Shown one piece after another: positions 43,055 to 51,567 of a DNA stretch of 64,000 bases. The stretch's first letter is position 1. Each line of letters starts with the position of its first letter. Origin of the DNA: Bacillota bacterium (GTDB lineage Bacteria; Bacillota; Clostridia; Christensenellales; Aristaeellaceae); assembly GCA_023421395.1 (NCBI GenBank), contig JAEZTL010000017.1, forward strand, positions 1 through 64,000, written 5' to 3'. Below the pieces are notes generated by a model. It saw nothing but the letters and a program-made list of their open reading frames with translations. It was not told the origin of the DNA and made no database searches. The translations under genes were made by a program, and so were the position numbers.

Positions 43055-43079
43055 TCATCAAAAAGAACCACGCAATGGC

Positions 43080-43128
43080 GCCGCCGCGCCAGGCCCGTCC
43101 ACCTTCGGACCGGGCCTGGCGCGGCGGC
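43080..43128 (+). other. Strong intercistronic hairpin after the TRAP binding protein gene
   Basis: A perfect 17-18-bp GC stem (arms 43080-43097 and 43111-43128) lies in the gap between binding-protein and permease genes. No T-run follows. It probably shields the upstream message and lowers permease expression, as proposed for the hairpin at 9061. Confidence 0.7.
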
Positions 43129-43246
43129 GGGTTTCGCGCATGCAGGCCGGGTGGTCCAGGCAGCGGTCGCCTCGGACCGGCTTGTCCGGGTGCGCGGAGG
43201 CGTCTATCGGGTGCCCCTTTGCGCATGGTTCAGGAAAGGAGCGAGC

Positions 43247-45352
43247 ATGATGCCCGATCGCGAAAACAGGCGCGACGACGAAGTGCTTCCGGATATCTCG
43301 CCCTCTGAAACGGTTACCAAAGCGGATATCAGCGACATCATGGCCAAGTTCGACCGGGAATCGGCGTTTCGGACCCTCACGGGGTACCGTGGCGTCATCA
43401 TCTCCGCGGTGCTCATTCTTTTTTCCGCGATCCAACTGGCCAGCACGTGGTGGATCATTCCCTCCACCCACATGCGGCCGCTGCACCTTTGCTTCGTCAT
43501 GACGCTGGCCTATCTGCTCTATCCCGCGCGCAAGGGCGGCCGAAAGGATACGTTGCCCTGGTATGACGCGGCGCTCGCGCTCGTCTCCATCGCGGTGTGC
43601 CTCTATCCGGTGGTCTTCTTTGGCAAAATCGTATCGCAAAACGCGCTGGACCCGTATGAGCTCATCCTCGGCGGGGTCGCGCTGGTCCTGTTGTTCGAGG
43701 CGTGCCGGCGCGTCGTCGGGCTCCCGATCGTCATCATCGCGCTCGCCTTCGTCGCGATCGGTTTCTTCGGGCGTTCCATGCCCGGCTTCCTGGGCAATCG
43801 GGGTTTTTCGCTCAAGAACATCATCCGGCATTTGTTCTATACCCAGGAGGGCGTTTTCGGCACGCCGCTGGGCGCATCGTCTACATTCATCTTTCTGTTT
43901 ATCCTGTTCGGCGCTTTTCTGGAAAAGACGGGGGTTGGGGACTTCTTCATCGACCTGTCCAACGCGATCGCGGGTACGCGCCGCGGCGGGCCCGCGAAGG
44001 TTGCCGTTTTGACCAGCGCGCTGGAGGGAACGGTTTCCGGAAGTTCCGTGGCCAATACGGTGGGCTCCGGCAGTTTCACCATCCCGATGATGAAGAACCT
44101 GGGCTACCGGCCCGAATTCGCGGCTGCCGTTGAGGCGGCGGCGTCCACGGGCGGGCAGATCATGCCGCCGGTCATGGGCGCCGCGGCGTTTCTGATGAGC
44201 GAAATCATCGGACTGCCCTATTCGGTCATCGTCAAAGCGGCGATCATTCCAGCGCTGCTCTATTTCGCGGGAATCTACATCATCACGGACATCGAGGCCC
44301 GAAAGCAGGGGCTCAGAGGCTTAAGCCGGGATCAAATGCCGGTGCTCCGGCGCGTCATGCTCGAACGCGGGCACCTGATCCTGCCGCTGGTCGCCATCGT
44401 CTGGGTTCTCTCCAGCGGATATACGCCGACCTATGCGGCGCTGATCGGTTTGATCTGCGCCGCGGCGGGCAGCTACCTTCGCACCGCGGCGGAGCTTCTC
44501 GTCTCGCTCTTTCGCGGCGCCAAGCGCGAAAGCACGGGTGCGATCATCCGCCGCAGCAACGGCCTCCGGCTGCGCGATTACCTGACGGCGCTGGAGAGCG
44601 GCGCCAGGTCGATCATCGGCGTGGCGCTGGCCTGCGGCGTCGCGGGCACCATCGCGGGCATGATTACGCTGACGGGCATCGGCCTCAAGATGGGCGCGGG
44701 CCTGACCGCGCTCGCCGGCGGAAGCATCCTGCTGCTGCTGATTTTTACGATGCTCTCGTCCATCGTACTCGGCATGGGCGTCCCGACCACCGCGAATTAC
44801 CTGATCACCTCGACGATCATGGCGCCCATCGTGGCCAAGGCTCTCGCGGCCGCGCTCCCGGACGTATACGGCGCGCTCGCCCTGCTGAATCCGGGCTACG
44901 CCGTGCTGCCCGCGCATATGTTCACGTTCTACTTCGGCATCATCGCCGACATCACCCCGCCCGTGGCGCTGGCGGCCATGGCGGGCGCGGCGATCGCGAA
45001 GTCCGACCCGCTGAGGACCGGCATCGAAGCTTCGCGGCTGGCCATCGCGGCCTTCCTGGTGCCCTACATCTTCGTGTTCAATCCGCAGATGCTGATGCTG
45101 AACGCCGCGTGGTACGATGTTGCCCGGATCGCCGGCACGTCGCTGATCGGCATGTTGGGCATCGGGATGTGCGTGGAGAAGTTCTGGACCAGCAAGCTGA
45201 GCATCCCGCAGCAGCTGCTCGCCCTGGCGGGTGGGCTGATGCTCATCGATCCGGGCGGAGTGACCGACCTTGCCGGCATCGTGCTGATCGCCGTCGTCCT
45301 CGTATGGCAGAAAATCCGGCCGACGCAGGCCCCGGGGGAGAGCCTGGCGTAG
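43247..45352 (+). CDS. TRAP transporter fused permease (DctQ-DctM type)
   Basis: The 701-residue protein combines a four-segment DctQ-like N-terminal part (about residues 45-200) with a DctM-like part of twelve or so segments. GTVSGSSVANTVGSGSFTIPMM, GGQIMPPVMGAAAF and LGMGVPTTANYL (in pieces) are hallmarks of TAXI-associated fused permeases. It uses an ion gradient to import the ligand bound by the upstream protein. AAAGGAG lies about 6 bases before ATG 43247; 192 bases separate it from the previous gene. Confidence 0.94.
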   Translation: MMPDRENRRDDEVLPDISPSETVTKADISDIMAKFDRESAFRTLTGYRGVIISAVLILFSAIQLASTWWIIPSTHMRPLHLCFVMTLAYLLYPARKGGRKDTLPWYDAALALVSIAVCLYPVVFFGKIVSQNALDPYELILGGVALVLLFEACRRVVGLPIVIIALAFVAIGFFGRSMPGFLGNRGFSLKNIIRHLFYTQEGVFGTPLGASSTFIFLFILFGAFLEKTGVGDFFIDLSNAIAGTRRGGPAKVAVLTSALEGTVSGSSVANTVGSGSFTIPMMKNLGYRPEFAAAVEAAASTGGQIMPPVMGAAAFLMSEIIGLPYSVIVKAAIIPALLYFAGIYIITDIEARKQGLRGLSRDQMPVLRRVMLERGHLILPLVAIVWVLSSGYTPTYAALIGLICAAAGSYLRTAAELLVSLFRGAKRESTGAIIRRSNGLRLRDYLTALESGARSIIGVALACGVAGTIAGMITLTGIGLKMGAGLTALAGGSILLLLIFTMLSSIVLGMGVPTTANYLITSTIMAPIVAKALAAALPDVYGALALLNPGYAVLPAHMFTFYFGIIADITPPVALAAMAGAAIAKSDPLRTGIEASRLAIAAFLVPYIFVFNPQMLMLNAAWYDVARIAGTSLIGMLGIGMCVEKFWTSKLSIPQQLLALAGGLMLIDPGGVTDLAGIVLIAVVLVWQKIRPTQAPGESLA

Positions 45353-45402
45353 CGCGGCCCCGGCCCAAAATAGGCAAGGCAAACCCGGACGCCTCATCGG
45401 AC

Positions 45403-45455
45403 GGGCGGGAGAGCGAGTTTTCGCTTGCCCGCCCACCCGGGCGGCCGGGTTTTTT
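45403..45455 (+). terminator. Tandem hairpin terminator after the TRAP genes
   Basis: GGGCGGG (45403-45409) pairs with CCCGCCC (45428-45434) with additional inner pairing, followed by a second stem ACCCGG/CCGGGT (45435-45450) and a T-run. It also lies downstream of gdhA on the other strand. Confidence 0.75.
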
Positions 45456-45511
45456 GCTCCCGGCGTCCGCGCGGGAAAGCGGCGCGCCGACAATACGGCG
45501 CTTTGGGGGGA

Positions 45512-46843
45512 TCAGCCGATCCCCTGGGCAATCATCGCGTCGGCCACCTTCAAAAAACCGGCGATGTTGGCCCCGGAAATATAGTCGTTCTGATGGCCAT
45601 AGGCTTTGGCCGCATCGTCCATCTGGCGGTAAATGCGCCCCATCACATGCTTGAGCTGCTCGTCCACCTCGTCAAACGACCAGGAAAGCCTCATGCTGTT
45701 CTGCGTCATTTCCAGCGCGGAAGTGGCGACGCCGCCCGCATTGGCCGCCTTTCCGGGGGCGAAGAGAACGCCGGCTTTTTGGAATGCGTGAGCCGCCTCG
45801 GGAACCGTGGGCATGTTCGCCCCCTCGCCAACGGCGAGGCAACCGTTTTTGATCAGGGTCTGGGCGCTTTCCAGAGACAGTTCATTCTGCGTGGCACAGG
45901 GCAACGCAATGTCACAGGGCACATCCCAAACGCTTCCGGTCTCCCGGTAGCTTGCGCCCGGGACGTACCTTACGTATTCGCTCAGCCGCTTCCGCTCCAC
46001 TTCCTTGATACGCTTTACGGCGTCCAGCCTGATGCCTTCGGGATCGTACACCCAACCGGTGGAATCGCAGAGCGTGACCACCTTCGCGCCGAGCTGCTGC
46101 GCCTTTTCGCAGGCGTAGATCGCCACGTTTCCGGCGCCGGAAATGACCACGGTGGCGCCGTCGAGTCCCTTTCCGTGGCTGTGCAGCATTTCGTCCATCA
46201 GGTACATCAGCCCGTAACCCGTGGCCTCCTTGCGAGCCAGCGATCCGCCGTAGGTCAGCCCTTTGCCGGTCAGCACGCCCTCGTACAGCCCGGTCAACCG
46301 CTTGTACTGCCCGTACATATAGCCGATTTCCCGCGCGCCTACCCCAATGTCACCCGCGGGCACGTCGATATCCTTGCCGACGTACCGGCTCAGCTCCGTC
46401 ATGAAGCTCTGGCAGAAGGACATGACCTCGTTGTCGCTCTTGCCCTTGGGGTCGAAGTCACTTCCGCCCTTGCCTCCGCCGATGGGCAGGCCAGTGAGCG
46501 CGTTCTTGAAAATCTGTTCGAAGCCGAGAAATTTCAAAATGCCCGCATTGACGGACGGATGAAAGCGCAGCCCGCCTTTGTATGGGCCGATCGCATTGGA
46601 AAACTGTACGCGGTAGCCCTTGTTGACCCGGATGTTTCCGCAGTCATCGCGCCACGCCACGCGAAATGTGATCACCCGATCCGGTTCGGTAATCCTCTCC
46701 AGAATTCCGTGCTCCCGGTACCTGGGGTTGGAATTCACCACGGGAGACAGCGCCTCAAGCACCTCCGTCGCGGCCTGATGAAATTCATTCTCTCCCGGAT
46801 TCCTTCGGATCAGGTCGCCCAGCACTTCCTTGACGTACTCCAA
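45512..46843 (-). CDS. gdhA: Glutamate dehydrogenase (hexameric, NADP-type)
   Basis: The 443-residue protein has the GDH signature YKGGLRFHPSVN, the catalytic lysine motif LPIGGGKGGSDFDP, DIDVPAGDIGVG and the nucleotide fold GAGNVAIYACEKA. It makes glutamate from 2-oxoglutarate and ammonia. Length and motifs fit the bacterial NADP-dependent group. The start codon is a TTG at 46843 preceded by GGGGAAG; no ATG fits. It is a single-gene unit with its own promoter and a palindrome at the start of the transcript. Confidence 0.96.
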   Translation of the reverse strand: MEYVKEVLGDLIRRNPGENEFHQAATEVLEALSPVVNSNPRYREHGILERITEPDRVITFRVAWRDDCGNIRVNKGYRVQFSNAIGPYKGGLRFHPSVNAGILKFLGFEQIFKNALTGLPIGGGKGGSDFDPKGKSDNEVMSFCQSFMTELSRYVGKDIDVPAGDIGVGAREIGYMYGQYKRLTGLYEGVLTGKGLTYGGSLARKEATGYGLMYLMDEMLHSHGKGLDGATVVISGAGNVAIYACEKAQQLGAKVVTLCDSTGWVYDPEGIRLDAVKRIKEVERKRLSEYVRYVPGASYRETGSVWDVPCDIALPCATQNELSLESAQTLIKNGCLAVGEGANMPTVPEAAHAFQKAGVLFAPGKAANAGGVATSALEMTQNSMRLSWSFDEVDEQLKHVMGRIYRQMDDAAKAYGHQNDYISGANIAGFLKVADAMIAQGIG

Positions 46844-46871
46844 AAAAACACTTCCCCGTCACATAATCGCA

Positions 46872-46897
46872 GTGCATTGTGCAATCGCACAACGCAC
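46872..46897. promoter_or_regulatory. Palindrome at the gdhA transcription start
   Basis: GTGCATTGTGC and GCACAACGCAC flank a 4-base centre and pair with one mismatch. It lies directly after the predicted transcription start, so it may be a repressor site or an mRNA 5' hairpin. Confidence 0.55.
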
Positions 46898-46905
46898 CGT
46901 TTATG

Positions 46906-46935
46906 ATTATACAGAAAAGCGCATACACAAGTCAA
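46906..46935 (-). promoter_or_regulatory. gdhA promoter
   Basis: Minus-strand TTGACT (46930-46935) and TATAAT (46906-46911) with an 18-base spacer. Confidence 0.65.
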
Positions 46936-47046
46936 GCGTTCCGGCGGATTTTGCGGGCGCGCGGCCGCGCCCGGGCATTGCAATTCCACCCAGTCGAGGC
47001 AGGCGTGTTCACCCTTCGAAGCGCAAAGAAAGGGCTGCCTCCGGCA

Positions 47047-48381
47047 TCACAGGCTGAAGGACATGAGCAGGTACCAGCCGGACTGGATTTTCGAATCCAT
47101 GGCCAGCAGGACGCCCGGCGTCCCGGTTTCGGGATCGGGAATGGCCACTTCGACCTCATATTCGCCTTGCGTCAAGTCGTCCAAGTCCACGTCCACCGTC
47201 ACCGGCGCGCCGGGAAGCACCTCCTGAAGGTTCAACTCCAGAGGGATTCGGCGCGCGGCGCCCGCCGAGTCCGTCAAGCGCAGGCAGGGAGTCCATCCGA
47301 AATAGAAGGGGGCGTTCCCGTCGTTCTGCCAGGTGACGGACAGCGCGGCCTTCCCTTCCGAGGCGTCAAGCCGCGCGCTCGAAACCAGCAGGCGGTAGCC
47401 AACGGTCCGGTTCAGGCGGTCGAGGGCCGCCTGCAACGGCCCGTCCCGGGGCACGTCGACAAAGCTGCCCGGCCCGATCCAACTGGTATGGCAGGATTCG
47501 AACAGGGAAATCGTCCGGTCCAGATTGTCGCCCAGCAGGTCCCGTATCGTCATGGAAGTGGAAAGTTCACCCCCGACCGGGGCGTCCCGCCAGGCGTCCG
47601 GCATCCTGACGAGCGAATTCTCGCCCGTTTCGTCGTACTCGCCGCCGGAAGCGATCCAGTCCAGCCACGCCAGCGTCGCGCCCGGTTCACCCGATGTGTC
47701 ATTGTACAGGCCAAATCCGTTTTCCGCCGCGAAGCGGAAGGGCCTTCGCATCATCAACCGGACGGTTTTAAACGCGTCCGCATAGGCCTGGGCATATTGG
47801 TCGCGAATGGATTCTTCGGGCATTTTTCCGGCCTTTTCATGGATGTGCCATTCTCCCCAGTGTCCCAGCGAGCCAAGCTCGACGTACGCCACGAACGAAT
47901 CCCCATCGTAATGCGCGCCCAGAGCGGCGATCGCCCGCCGGTGCGCGTCCATCAGAACGGGGTTGTCGTAATCGGGGCAATAGCCCGAGCCGTAGTCGAC
48001 CTTGTAGAATTTTCCGTCGCCGGTCAGATCGTACAGCCAGCCCGGGATGTCCAGGTGTTTCTTTTTACCCGGCAGATCCATCACAAAGCGGAGGATCAGC
48101 CGCTTCCCTTCGGCCCGCCACTTGTCGAAATGATTCTGCGCTTCAAAGCCCTCGAAATCGTACTCACCGGGCTGGGGCTCAAAATCCGCCCAGCGCAGGT
48201 TGGCGTAGACGAGGGTGAAGGGCTGCTGCCGGGGCGCGGGGTCTCCGGCCCAGGCCGCGTTGCCGATGAACGGATTGACGAGCGCCTGGTCGCTGGGCGC
48301 ATACGCCACCGTGACCGTGACGGCCGAAGCCGGGCACGCCAAGACGAGAAAGATCAGCGCCGCCGTCAGGAATCGGTGCAT
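47047..48381 (-). CDS. DUF4832 domain protein (exported, TIM-barrel-like)
   Basis: The 444-residue protein has a signal peptide (FLTAALIFLVLACPASA), a predicted TIM-barrel part resembling DUF4874/DUF4832 proteins (YANLRWADFEPQPGEYDFE in pieces, then YVELGSLGHWGEWHIHE, and LFESCHTSWIG), and a C-terminal beta-sandwich (WQNDGNAPFYFGW). The barrel looks like a glycoside hydrolase fold, with Glu in the ELGSLGHWGEWH strand a candidate catalytic residue. Last gene of the Pel-type operon, 14 bases after DUF4956; a role in trimming or binding the exopolysaccharide is likely but unproven. Confidence 0.8.
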   Translation of the reverse strand: MHRFLTAALIFLVLACPASAVTVTVAYAPSDQALVNPFIGNAAWAGDPAPRQQPFTLVYANLRWADFEPQPGEYDFEGFEAQNHFDKWRAEGKRLILRFVMDLPGKKKHLDIPGWLYDLTGDGKFYKVDYGSGYCPDYDNPVLMDAHRRAIAALGAHYDGDSFVAYVELGSLGHWGEWHIHEKAGKMPEESIRDQYAQAYADAFKTVRLMMRRPFRFAAENGFGLYNDTSGEPGATLAWLDWIASGGEYDETGENSLVRMPDAWRDAPVGGELSTSMTIRDLLGDNLDRTISLFESCHTSWIGPGSFVDVPRDGPLQAALDRLNRTVGYRLLVSSARLDASEGKAALSVTWQNDGNAPFYFGWTPCLRLTDSAGAARRIPLELNLQEVLPGAPVTVDVDLDDLTQGEYEVEVAIPDPETGTPGVLLAMDSKIQSGWYLLMSFSL

Positions 48382-48395
48382 ATGCGCGCCTCCGA

Positions 48396-49094
48396 TCAGT
48401 CGATATAATCGCCGCTGTACTGCACGAGCGTCACGTCGTCAATGCCTTCCGTGAAGCGCAGCGCATCCACAAATCCCGTGCGGCCGCGCTTGACGCGCAC
48501 CTCGACGGCCATTTCGACGTCGCGTTTGCGCAAGGTCTTGGATTTGATTTTGTACGGGCAGGTGCCCAGCGCGCGCCGGATTTTTTCTTCCATCCCGTGA
48601 CCGGAATAATGCACCAGCAGGATGTACATTTCATCTCGCCGGCCGCGGCTCCTCTTCAGGATCAGCAGCGTGACCGCCATCACAGCCAGTACGAACAGGG
48701 CGACGCTGAACATGCCCGCCCCGACGGCGATGCCCGATGCCACCGCCCAGAACAGGTACAGCAGATCCATCGGGTCCTTGATCGCGGTCCGGAAGCGGAC
48801 GATGGACAGCGCGCCCACCATGCCCAGAGACAGAACCATATTGGACTGAATGGTCAGGATGATGGCGCAGGTCAGCACGGTCATGCCCACCAGCGACGCG
48901 GCGAAGGAGCGGCTGTACACGACGCCCGCGTAGGTCTTGCGGTACAGCCCGTAGAGGAGCAAGCCAACCACCAGCGACAAAATAATATACCCGGACGCGC
49001 GCATCAGGGTCTCCAGGTTGACGGCCTGCAGGACCTCCCCGCTCTCCAGAAAGGACTTCTTGAAAATATCCCGAAAACTCAGCGCGCTGTCCAT
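48396..49094 (-). CDS. DUF4956 membrane protein
   Basis: The 232-residue protein has three or four membrane segments (about residues 35-135) and the DUF4956 signature GALSIVRFRTAIKDPMDLLYLFWAVASG (in pieces), followed by a cytoplasmic C-terminal ferredoxin-like domain (MYILLVHYSGHG... VEVRVKRGRTG). The function of the family is unknown; members often accompany VTC and CotH genes. ATG 49094 follows GGAGGG and lies 16 bases inside the VTC gene. Confidence 0.88.
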   Translation of the reverse strand: MDSALSFRDIFKKSFLESGEVLQAVNLETLMRASGYIILSLVVGLLLYGLYRKTYAGVVYSRSFAASLVGMTVLTCAIILTIQSNMVLSLGMVGALSIVRFRTAIKDPMDLLYLFWAVASGIAVGAGMFSVALFVLAVMAVTLLILKRSRGRRDEMYILLVHYSGHGMEEKIRRALGTCPYKIKSKTLRKRDVEMAVEVRVKRGRTGFVDALRFTEGIDDVTLVQYSGDYID

Positions 49095-49807
49095 TGTAAT
49101 CCCTCCGTGCGTTCTATGGATCGGTCCCGCGCCGCCGCGTCGCAGCACAGCACATACTTGGATGCCGCCGTCAACTCGCCGGCCCGCGGAGGCAGCAGGC
49201 GGCGGACCGCCGCGGGCAGAAAGGTTGTGAATTTGATTTCCAGGATCATGACGTCGGCGGGCAGCGTTTCCATCGCCGGCAGCGATGGGTCAAACAGATC
49301 GAAAACGCCGAAGCCTGCCCGAACATGCCGGTCAAAGGTGATGCGTACGTCGCCCGCTTCCATCACAAAGGGTTCCCGGTCATAGTCCACGATCACGCGG
49401 GGCCGCATGATCCTCGAGGTGCATTCAAAGTAGAATTCCCGGAGCAGGTTGTGCTTGCTCCGCAAAAGAAACCCGTACTCCCCCTCCAGCAGGCGGTCGG
49501 CCTCTTCCCGCGTGACCGGCGCGCTCTCCTTGCGGATGTACTGGCCAACCTTGGACTTGCGCTCCAGGCGAATCACGCGGTCGGAGCAGTTGTATACCCG
49601 CAGGCGGTATTTTGACCGGGTCAGGATACCCTGCTCCTTGTCTTCATAGGCGCTCTGCCAGTAGTCGTCAAAGTAGAGACTCCGGATGTGGTACTCCCCT
49701 TCGGGTCCCGCGTTTTCATCCCGCCGCATGACAGGCGCCATGCGCGCGCGCATGAGCGCCCAATCCGGCATGTTGATGAGGTACTTGAGCTCGTGTCGGT
49801 ACGCCAT
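49079..49807 (-). CDS. VTC-domain protein (polyphosphate polymerase-like)
   Basis: The 242-residue protein begins RHELKYLI and includes RSLYFDD, YRLRVYN, LERKSK, RVIVDYDREPF, ILEIKF and SKYVLCCD. These carry the Arg, Lys and Glu residues of the VTC tunnel-fold domain, which in yeast VTC4 makes polyphosphate from ATP. In bacteria VTC proteins next to CotH and DUF4956 are uncharacterised. The catalytic tunnel residues look intact, so activity on nucleotide triphosphates is plausible. ATG 49807 lies 2 bases after the CotH stop. Confidence 0.85.
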   Translation of the reverse strand: MAYRHELKYLINMPDWALMRARMAPVMRRDENAGPEGEYHIRSLYFDDYWQSAYEDKEQGILTRSKYRLRVYNCSDRVIRLERKSKVGQYIRKESAPVTREEADRLLEGEYGFLLRSKHNLLREFYFECTSRIMRPRVIVDYDREPFVMEAGDVRITFDRHVRAGFGVFDLFDPSLPAMETLPADVMILEIKFTTFLPAAVRRLLPPRAGELTAASKYVLCCDAAARDRSIERTEGLQWTAR

Positions 49808-49809
49808 GG

Positions 49810-51567
49810 TCAGTTGGTCACCGTCCCATCCTCGTTGACTGTGAAAGAGCGCATGCCGCTGTGCGCGCCTGACGCCGTAATCTCCTGGTCGAACGACCTT
49901 TGTGTATAGCCGCTTTCGTTGGTTGCGGTGACCCGCCAATAATAGGTGCCCTCCGGCGGCAGATCCAGCTTGGCCGAGAGTGAAAGCTGACCCTCGCTCT
50001 CCCAGAGGACCGTCTCCGGCTCAAACGTCCAGTCGTTGGCCACCTGAACGTCGTACCGGACGAATTCCCCGTCGAAATCGTAAGCCGCTTCCCAGCCGAG
50101 GGTCACCTCTCCCCGGTCGGCCTGCGCGTCCCCCTGGTAAAAGGGCATCGGCTTTTCGATTGATTCCAGGTAGAACCGGTAGGCCCGGTCCGTGTCGAAG
50201 GGCGTATACCGGTAGATCAGTTCCAGCTGATCCGACGGTACCTGCATGTTGATCTGGTCGGGCATGCGGCGCGTGAATCCGTCCACCACATCGCGGTACT
50301 TGCGGATGATCGAGGCGATTCGCTCCGCCGTGATCGTCTTGCGCAAGGCTTCAACCTTGGCGGTCAGCGCGTTGCGGAACCTGTCCACCTTCAGCATCCG
50401 GTTGAACAGCACCACACCCCAGTAGTCCGATATGCCCCGCGTCCATTCGCCCTCGACCCAGGCATCCTCCCTCAGTTCATCCTCGTAGTAGCACATGGAA
50501 CCGTCGCCGTCCCAGCACAGGTAATACCAGGTGTGGCTGTTCACGGGGCTGTAGAGGAAATAGTTTTGCGCGTTGCTGTCCGGGTTGGCCATGAGGATGT
50601 TGAAGGCCAGGTAGCTGGTCAGATTGTCCAGATCAAAGTAGTGATCGACGATGTCCTCGATGGGCCGGGTATAATCGTTCACGGCGTCCAGCATGTTCAG
50701 CAGCTTTGTGTGGTCGCTGCCGGTCTTGGGCTCCAGAATTTCCGCAAACGACGTCGCATCGTATTCCGGGTCATCCGCGAGGCGCAGTTTGTCGGGGTAC
50801 CGGTACAGTTCGCACATGTTCGCCTTGTACAGGTCTCCCCCTCTGCTCAGGCCGTGGTTGCGCAGGAACCGTTCGTTGGGAAGCTCCACCTGGGTGAACA
50901 GCCCGTAATCCACAAACCCGTCGGACGCATCCCCGCCCGTTTCGTCCTTGATATAGACATGGACGAACTGCGTCCTGAGGCTGACCATGCCCGGGACGCC
51001 CTGAAGGAGATTGAAAAACAGCATGTTTCTCAGCCGCGTCGGATCGCTCGGGTGCTTGTTGATGGCGATGTCGCGCTGCCCCCGCCACAACCCGGCCTTG
51101 TCCATCAGGCTGATGCGATAGGATTTTTGGGGGTAGCCTGTGCTCGTCCGGCCGCGCACGTTGATGGCGGCGTTGATCTCCGAGACGCCATACCCCACCT
51201 CGCCGGGCAGCGGCCCATGCTCATCCCCCACCTGGAAAAGAACCGCCGCCTTGATCTTTTCGAAATTATACGCGCCCGGCAGGTTCTGATAGCCGTTGAT
51301 TTCTTCAAACGTGTTGTCCGTCCCGTCGGCATGATTGCCCATGCGGACGGTAATGTAGAAGCACACCAGGCCGTCCGGATCGCTGGCGGAATAGAGCGAC
51401 AGGTCGTCCTTGAGCCCCACCGCATTGATGTCCGGAACCGCTGCCTTTGTGATGGCCGGGGTGGCGGACGGCGCCGCGGCGCCGTCAACGGGCGCGTCCG
51501 GCGCGCACCCGGACAGCAGCGCGCAAAGCATCAGGATCAGCGTGAAACAGCGTTTGCGCTTTTTCAC
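49810..51567 (-). CDS. CotH-kinase family lipoprotein
   Basis: The 585-residue protein starts with a lipoprotein signal (LILMLCALLSGC, lipobox LSGC), the only clear lipobox seen in the window. The CotH domain follows (about residues 90-440) with LRNMLFFNLLQG and WDGDGSM, matching the W-D-x-D-x-S metal-binding pattern of spore-coat protein kinase CotH. The C-terminal part (480-585) is a fibronectin type III-like module (YYWRVTATNESG). GTG 51567 overlaps the PelG stop as GTGA and follows GGGAGGTG. A role in phosphorylating an extracellular target in matrix assembly is inferred. Confidence 0.88.
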   Translation of the reverse strand: MKKRKRCFTLILMLCALLSGCAPDAPVDGAAAPSATPAITKAAVPDINAVGLKDDLSLYSASDPDGLVCFYITVRMGNHADGTDNTFEEINGYQNLPGAYNFEKIKAAVLFQVGDEHGPLPGEVGYGVSEINAAINVRGRTSTGYPQKSYRISLMDKAGLWRGQRDIAINKHPSDPTRLRNMLFFNLLQGVPGMVSLRTQFVHVYIKDETGGDASDGFVDYGLFTQVELPNERFLRNHGLSRGGDLYKANMCELYRYPDKLRLADDPEYDATSFAEILEPKTGSDHTKLLNMLDAVNDYTRPIEDIVDHYFDLDNLTSYLAFNILMANPDSNAQNYFLYSPVNSHTWYYLCWDGDGSMCYYEDELREDAWVEGEWTRGISDYWGVVLFNRMLKVDRFRNALTAKVEALRKTITAERIASIIRKYRDVVDGFTRRMPDQINMQVPSDQLELIYRYTPFDTDRAYRFYLESIEKPMPFYQGDAQADRGEVTLGWEAAYDFDGEFVRYDVQVANDWTFEPETVLWESEGQLSLSAKLDLPPEGTYYWRVTATNESGYTQRSFDQEITASGAHSGMRSFTVNEDGTVTN

